From Paraspadella gotoi (lineage: Eukaryota; Chaetognatha): a DNA stretch of 64,000 nt. The notes below the pieces were generated by a model. That model searched no databases. It saw only the letters and a list, made by a program, of their open reading frames with translations, and was not told where the DNA came from. Position 1 is the stretch's first letter. The number at the start of each line of letters is the position of its first letter. The translations under genes were made by a program, and so were the position numbers. The DNA is taken from assembly GCA_051294375.1 (NCBI GenBank), contig CM119263.1, positions 29,910,099-29,974,098 of the forward strand, in the 5' to 3' direction. Shown here one piece after another: positions 47,905-64,000 of this stretch.

Positions 47905-48595
47905 CGCAATAAAAAAAAAGATCAAAACGAAAAATATTAAGATGAAACGACGATAAAAGTGAATTTTAGAGAATAATTTTTTTTTATTCTACGGGATTCA
48001 TTTTCATTTTTCTATTCAGTGGCATTAATAATTTTATTTTTTTGATTTTTGCGAGTGGAATTTGTAAAACGAATATAAAGATTATTCAATCATGATGAGC
48101 TTAGCCCTCCCTCGCTCTCACAAGAAAATAACATAGCTGGCCACATAATTTTTTTTTAAATCAAGACTCTCACAGTCTTGGCCTCCTTATAAATGAAGTT
48201 TTATAACATGTCTCTGTTAATTGTATCTGTATGTATATCTTTTTAAAGTAAATAAAACTATTAACTTTATGAATCCACGAAAACCTAAATAAAAAATCTT
48301 AAAAGCATAAAGATCGAGCCGCTTCGATAGTAACCAAATATTGATCGCGATGATAACCAAATATTGATGCGATGATAACCAAATATTGACGCGATGATAA
48401 CCAATAATTGATGGCGATGATAACAAAATGACTGATGTGATGATAATCAAATGATTGATGCGATGATAGTCATTCATTGATATGATGATAATCATTCATT
48501 GATACGATGATAGTCATTCATTGATGCGATGATAGTGATTCATTGACGCGCTGAATCATTCATCGTAAATAAAACAAACAAATGCGTGTATGAGT

Positions 48596-48653
<58 letters not shown>

Positions 48654-48822
48654 CTGGACAGTTTTCCCGCCAACGAAACGCATTATTAGGTCTCTCTCGT
48701 TTATATAAAGAATAATCAGAATTTTTAGAAAAAAAATCCACGAAAATCTCGGATGTAAATTTGTGATTTTGTATTGAGAAAAAAGCGCGGAATAAATGGC
48801 GATAATAAAAGTTTTTAGAAGG

Positions 48823-48859
<37 letters not shown>

Positions 48860-49250
48860 AGAGAGAGAGAGAGAGAGAGAGAAAGAGGGAGGGAGAGTGA
48901 GAAAAGAGAGAGGGAGAGAGAGTTTTCCCACCAACGAGACGCATTATTAGGTCACTCTCGTTTATATCGGTTATCCGTTGCCTCGCAAGGCGTCGTGAAA
49001 TTGGGTCTATGTTGATTTTTTTTTTATACACGTAACGCGTTATTAGGTCATGTTCCTCGACATTGTTTACTTGTTGCTCCGCAACGACCACGAAATCTAG
49101 GTTAAGTAAGTTATTGTATTTTGGGATTTTGTATTGAGATAAAATAATAAATGGCGATAATAAAAGTTTTTAGAAGGAAAAAATCCACGAAAATCTCGGA
49201 ATAAATGGCGATAATAAAAGTTTTTAGAAGGAAAAAAAAAGAGAGAGAAA

Positions 49251-49292
<42 letters not shown>

Positions 49293-50510
49293 TAGAGAGA
49301 AAAAGATTGTTCTTTTTTTAGGAAGAAACCAGACCGAGGTACAAATTATCAGAATAACAAAAAAGGAATGTTTAATTTGACTATAATCTCTCTTATCAAC
49401 TCCTATTTTAGATATAATTTGCCAATAGTGGGCCAACCGGTCCAAAGTTGCAATAATAAATAAAAACAAAATTTTTTTTTTATAATGTGATGCATGCAAT
49501 TATATTATTCGGCGAAAGTGCTGCATATATAATAGGTCACATTAGCTGATTTATATGTGATAATGCATATCATTATAAGTTATTCTTCATTTTTAAAAAA
49601 AAATAATAAGAGAGAGAAGAGAGAGAGAGAGGAGAGAGAGAGAGAGAAAGAAAAAGAAAAACCGAATTTCTTTCCAATTATATCTCAGATATAAATTTGG
49701 GATTTTGTATTGAAAAAAAAAGCGCGGAATAAATGGCGATAATAAAAGTTTTGAGAAGGAAAAAAATAATCAGAATTTTTCAAAAAATGAACGATCGTAC
49801 AGAGTGAGAGAGACAGAAAGACAGAAAGAGAGAGAAAGAGAGACAGAAAGAGAAAAAGAGAGACAAAGAGACAGAAAGAAAGAGAAAGCTGGAAGCCAGC
49901 TGAACAGTCACTGCAGAACCTGAACTCGTTTTTTAAGGGTTCAGAAAAAGCAGCAACTGACAAATATAGGAAAAGAAAATCTATATATAATTTAAAGAAA
50001 TAAAAGAAAGGCAAAAATATGTTACAATTGTTTACAATTTGAAATTTTTCCAATTTTTTCCAATCGCAGCTTGTAAAAGATTTAATTTATATTTGTATTA
50101 AAATTAAGATATAGCTTCTCATTAAAAAAATCCTTTGAGTTCCCATTTTTATTAAAAATTTAAAACAAATTTTTTGAATTTCATCTTCAATATTATATAC
50201 TGCAATATGTAAATTAGGTTAAAGCATTTCTATATACTAATTTGGATATTATAAGGAGTACTTTAATCTCATTTGCATATTGCAGTAAATCATAATGAAG
50301 TGGAAATTCAAACAAAAAATACTTAAATCCAAATGTAATATGAAAATATCACAGCTATTTCAAGATGAAAAGCCATATCTAAATTTTTAACTTACTATGA
50401 TCGCACACTTTTGTAAAACTTTATCATAATTCATAATAATTTTTATTTTAAAAAAAACGGTAAGTCACAGCCAAACCTATAAAAGCGTAGTAGTTTTTAT
50501 ATATGAAAAC
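47905..50510. repeat. Repeat-rich region upstream of the receptor cyclase start
   Basis: Holds a 22-24-bp minisatellite (GCGATGATAACCAAATATTG, 48340-48555), GA tracts (48599-48651 and 48830-48925), and three or four spaced copies of AATAAATGGCGATAATAAAAG with TTTTCCCGCCAACGAAACGC blocks (48655-49760). The promoter of the receptor gene should lie here or near 47.9-48.3 kb, but I see no clear core element. Confidence 0.6.
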
Positions 50511-52340
50511 AGCGTGACGGACGACGACGACGACGACGACGACGACTACGTCACAAAGAAGCAACCCTAAAACATTATAGAGCCTGACCCGGCTTCGCCG
50601 GTCAAGGCTCGATAAAAATATTTTCTCAATCTAAAACAACGATATAGAAAATATTCGTAACAGTAATTAGGAAGCCGCTATAGAAAAAGAAGCCAGTGAC
50701 TTTTTTCTTATAATTTTTATATCGAAGAGATGTGAATGACGGGAATATTGTAAAATCTCAAGTTTCGCTTTAAATCGGACCTCACATTGTGGAGAATCTA
50801 GGAACCCATCAAAATTCCAATCCCTTTTTTTCAAACATTTCCTACGCCTTTTAAGATTTTAAGCCGATTCTGACTTCCTCTTACAAACTTATAATTCCGC
50901 AAGTTAATTTTTTTTTCTTAAACGAGCGAAGGGAATCCATAACTTTCTGTTTTTATGATTCTGCCGTAAAAAAATATAATGAATAACATTAACATTGGGA
51001 ATTATGAAAGTAAAATGTCTTGTGAGCCTGTGAGAGTTTAAATAATTAAAAGATTCGCCTATTTTATTAATTGGAAAAATGACATTAAGTGAAGTAGTTG
51101 AACGTCTTCCAGCTCATTTCAGTAAACATCCCTGTTCTCTAACATAAAATAATGTTACTTTGCTGGTGAAAAGAAAGATAAATAGTTAGGCTGTGATGGG
51201 GTGAATAATATTTTGGTAGAAATTTTGTAAGCATGCTGTAATATCATGAAGCAAATATTTAAGTGAAAAAAAAATTATATTTCTTTATCCAAAAAAGCTT
51301 AAAAGTTTTACTATAGTACAATTTAGCCCTTTTTTCTCTTCAGAATCACTAAAAGAATTTAAAATTATTCATTTATTTTTATGGGGTTTCATTAGTTTTA
51401 AAATTCATTATAATTTTGACTTAGTTTTTGACACTCACCCTGTAAAGAGGTTTTCAGCAAAAATAATTCTAATATTGTAAACATTGTATGTGCTAATGAT
51501 TAAGCTTCATTTTGGTACTATTGCCAATCCTGTATCTTTGTTCCTTCAAGAGATATCGAAAATCAGTTTTTCTCTCAAACCTTCCTTTTAATTTCTTATT
51601 AAATAAAATTTCATGTTGTCAAACAGACGCAATGGACTTTACAATGTTGTGTTTACTATGAAGAGTTTGGTCAATAAATGAAAAGAAAAATTTGGTAAAA
51701 CAAGCTCTTGAGACAAGAGCTTTTAATCTCAAAATTCGAAGTAATATTATAATGTTGAACATACCCTAGCCCCGTTTACAAATTTTGAAAAGCAAAATTT
51801 CCCTTTCATTCTATAGTAAAAACAAGGTTTGAAAATTCTCCGGGAGATGACTAGTGCATTTACCCCTGGCTTTTGTTTGATATTAAAATCCTTTATCACA
51901 GCCATATAGACGAATTTGGCTAGCTCATTTAAGATATAACGCTATCGGAATCGTGTGTTTTTACAACTTTTTTACCCCGGGCGAATTTTCTGGCAATCTC
52001 GTTTGCAATTTGGTAGTCAGATTTTTAACGGAAATCTCTATTAGCAAAAATGTTGAATTTTTTTTTAACGAGATTCTCGTCTACAGTAATGTTAAATTCG
52101 AGTTTAATTCAAAATTAAAAAAAACAAAATTCAACAAAAAATATAACAGTGCCCAAATATTACGGTCTACACAGTTCAAGTATTATGATGAAAAAATGAG
52201 ATGTGAAGATAATTAAATGATTCATAGAATCATTAACAGAGTTGTTATAAAATTATCTGTGTTTCACAAACAAACTCCACTTTCAATAAAACACAAATAG
52301 GGAATTCTCTTTTAATGGAATAATTCGATAATTCGCGATA
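50511..52340. other. AT-rich intergenic stretch
   Basis: A (GAC)n tract (50519-50546), then the hairpin TGACCCGGCTTCGCCGGTCA (about 50582-50603; near-perfect stem, TTCG loop), and otherwise unique AT-rich DNA. The 87-codon plus-strand frame at 51953-52216 starts at a non-ATG codon and has no recognisable domain. I see no gene. Confidence 0.5.
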
Positions 52341-52344
52341 ATTC

Positions 52345-52660
52345 GTTCGACAGGATGGGCTCAACTTTGTGGATAAGGCCCTAAGTGGGGCCGAAGAGTG
52401 CTCACCGCAACTTCTTTAACCCCCTCTAGCAGCCATGGAATGGGTCCTGGGCTTGGAACCAGGCTTGAGGGTTTTCCAGGCCCCCAAGGCGGCTTACGGC
52501 CGTCCTCACGCTTTCCGCAGGGTAGGTACCATTAGAAATCGACCTCGGTACCTGAGCTGGTCATGAGCTGATGGTATTACTCTATGAGCAATCGAATCAC
52601 GACTGAAGATGTCATGCTTACAGGCGGGATGAACTTATAGCAATGCCCGAATACATCAAT
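52345..52660 (-). mobile_element. SINE-A, copy at 52.5 kb
   Basis: Minus-strand copy with the full body (GCCCCACTTAGGGCCTTATC, GGCCGTAAGCCGCCTTGG) but a damaged A/B-box end. It lies just downstream of the synaptotagmin stop, so it may fall in the 3' UTR. Confidence 0.7.
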
Positions 52661-52697
52661 ACATTTTCTCCATCTACTCAATGAAACCCATTTCGCC

Positions 52698-52783
52698 TTG
52701 TCCTTCACGTCAACTCAAGGCATGCCTCTTCGCCATGTCCATTACGTTAACTCAAGGCATGCCTCTTCGCCATGTCCATTATG

Positions 52784-52803
<20 letters not shown>
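52698..52803. repeat. 37-bp tandem repeat copying the end of the synaptotagmin coding sequence
   Basis: Three tandem units on the minus strand, each GGCATGCCTTGAGTTAAC or close to it plus a 19-base spacer. The first unit contains the real codons for the last residues and the TAA stop at 52784; the other two lie beyond the stop. Confidence 0.8.
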
Positions 52804-63872
<11,069 letters not shown>

Positions 63873-64000
63873 CTGTTTTGTTTCAAGTTTGGGTTTTTTT
63901 TTAAGAGAAAACAAAGTAAAAACGGGTTTTGTGAATAAAGAAAATTATTATGTTATAGAAAAAAAATATTGAGGTTTGATTACAAAAACACTCGGGAAGG

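Noticed and set aside
51953-52216. 87-codon plus-strand frame
   Set aside because: No ATG, no similarity and no repeat of it elsewhere; AT-rich chance frame.

Overview
This is about 64 kb of AT-rich, intron-rich eukaryotic DNA from an invertebrate animal that I cannot place further. The reasons are a receptor guanylate cyclase, a synaptotagmin and a ciliary coiled-coil gene with short GT-AG introns; many GA/CT, GAC and GATT microsatellites; tRNA-derived SINEs; TIR elements; and Penelope-like elements carrying hammerhead ribozymes. Ten N-runs mark gaps (517-526, 600-624, 4023-4207, 4681-4929, 10937-10961, 17349-18008, 20377-20723, 21452-21605, 22262-22661, 28294-28393). No bacterial features, rRNA, intact tRNA or CRISPR were seen.

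Layout. 1-22 kb: almost no recognisable coding sequence. It holds dispersed repeats, microsatellites, a 51-bp minisatellite and a long imperfect duplication (about 6.2-10.9 kb against 11.0-15.1 kb, split by a gap). One well-formed minus-strand exon of unknown identity lies at 18326-18450. 22.2-48 kb: a receptor guanylate cyclase gene on the minus strand, starting at 47904 and running through signal peptide, ligand-binding ectodomain, transmembrane helix, kinase-homology domain, dimerisation helix and cyclase domain. Its exon phases agree perfectly down to about 34.8 kb. Its 3' half appears twice (28.4-33.5 kb and again at 22.2-28.3 kb), each copy peppered with small indels, and the gap 28294-28393 lies between them. 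This looks like an error-rich assembly duplication. A hammerhead-bearing Penelope-like relic (35.69-37.36 kb) sits inside one of its introns. 48-52.3 kb: repeat-rich upstream DNA. 52.8-63.9 kb: the 3' part of a synaptotagmin gene on the minus strand (N-terminus outside the window). One of its introns contains a complete ciliary gene of the CCDC113/CFAP263 family (61373-55331), also on the minus strand.

Most interesting points: (1) the receptor cyclase keeps both metal-binding aspartates but has lost the base-recognition and transition-state residues, the pattern of the alpha subunit of soluble guanylate cyclase, so it may need a partner; (2) a same-strand nested gene in the synaptotagmin intron; (3) minisatellites built from exon edges, including copies of the splice sites; (4) hammerhead ribozymes in inverted arms around a GIY-YIG endonuclease relic; (5) TIR elements filled with telomere-like TTAGGG/ATTAGG sequence. 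All calls come from reading the sequence and from family knowledge; no database search was run.
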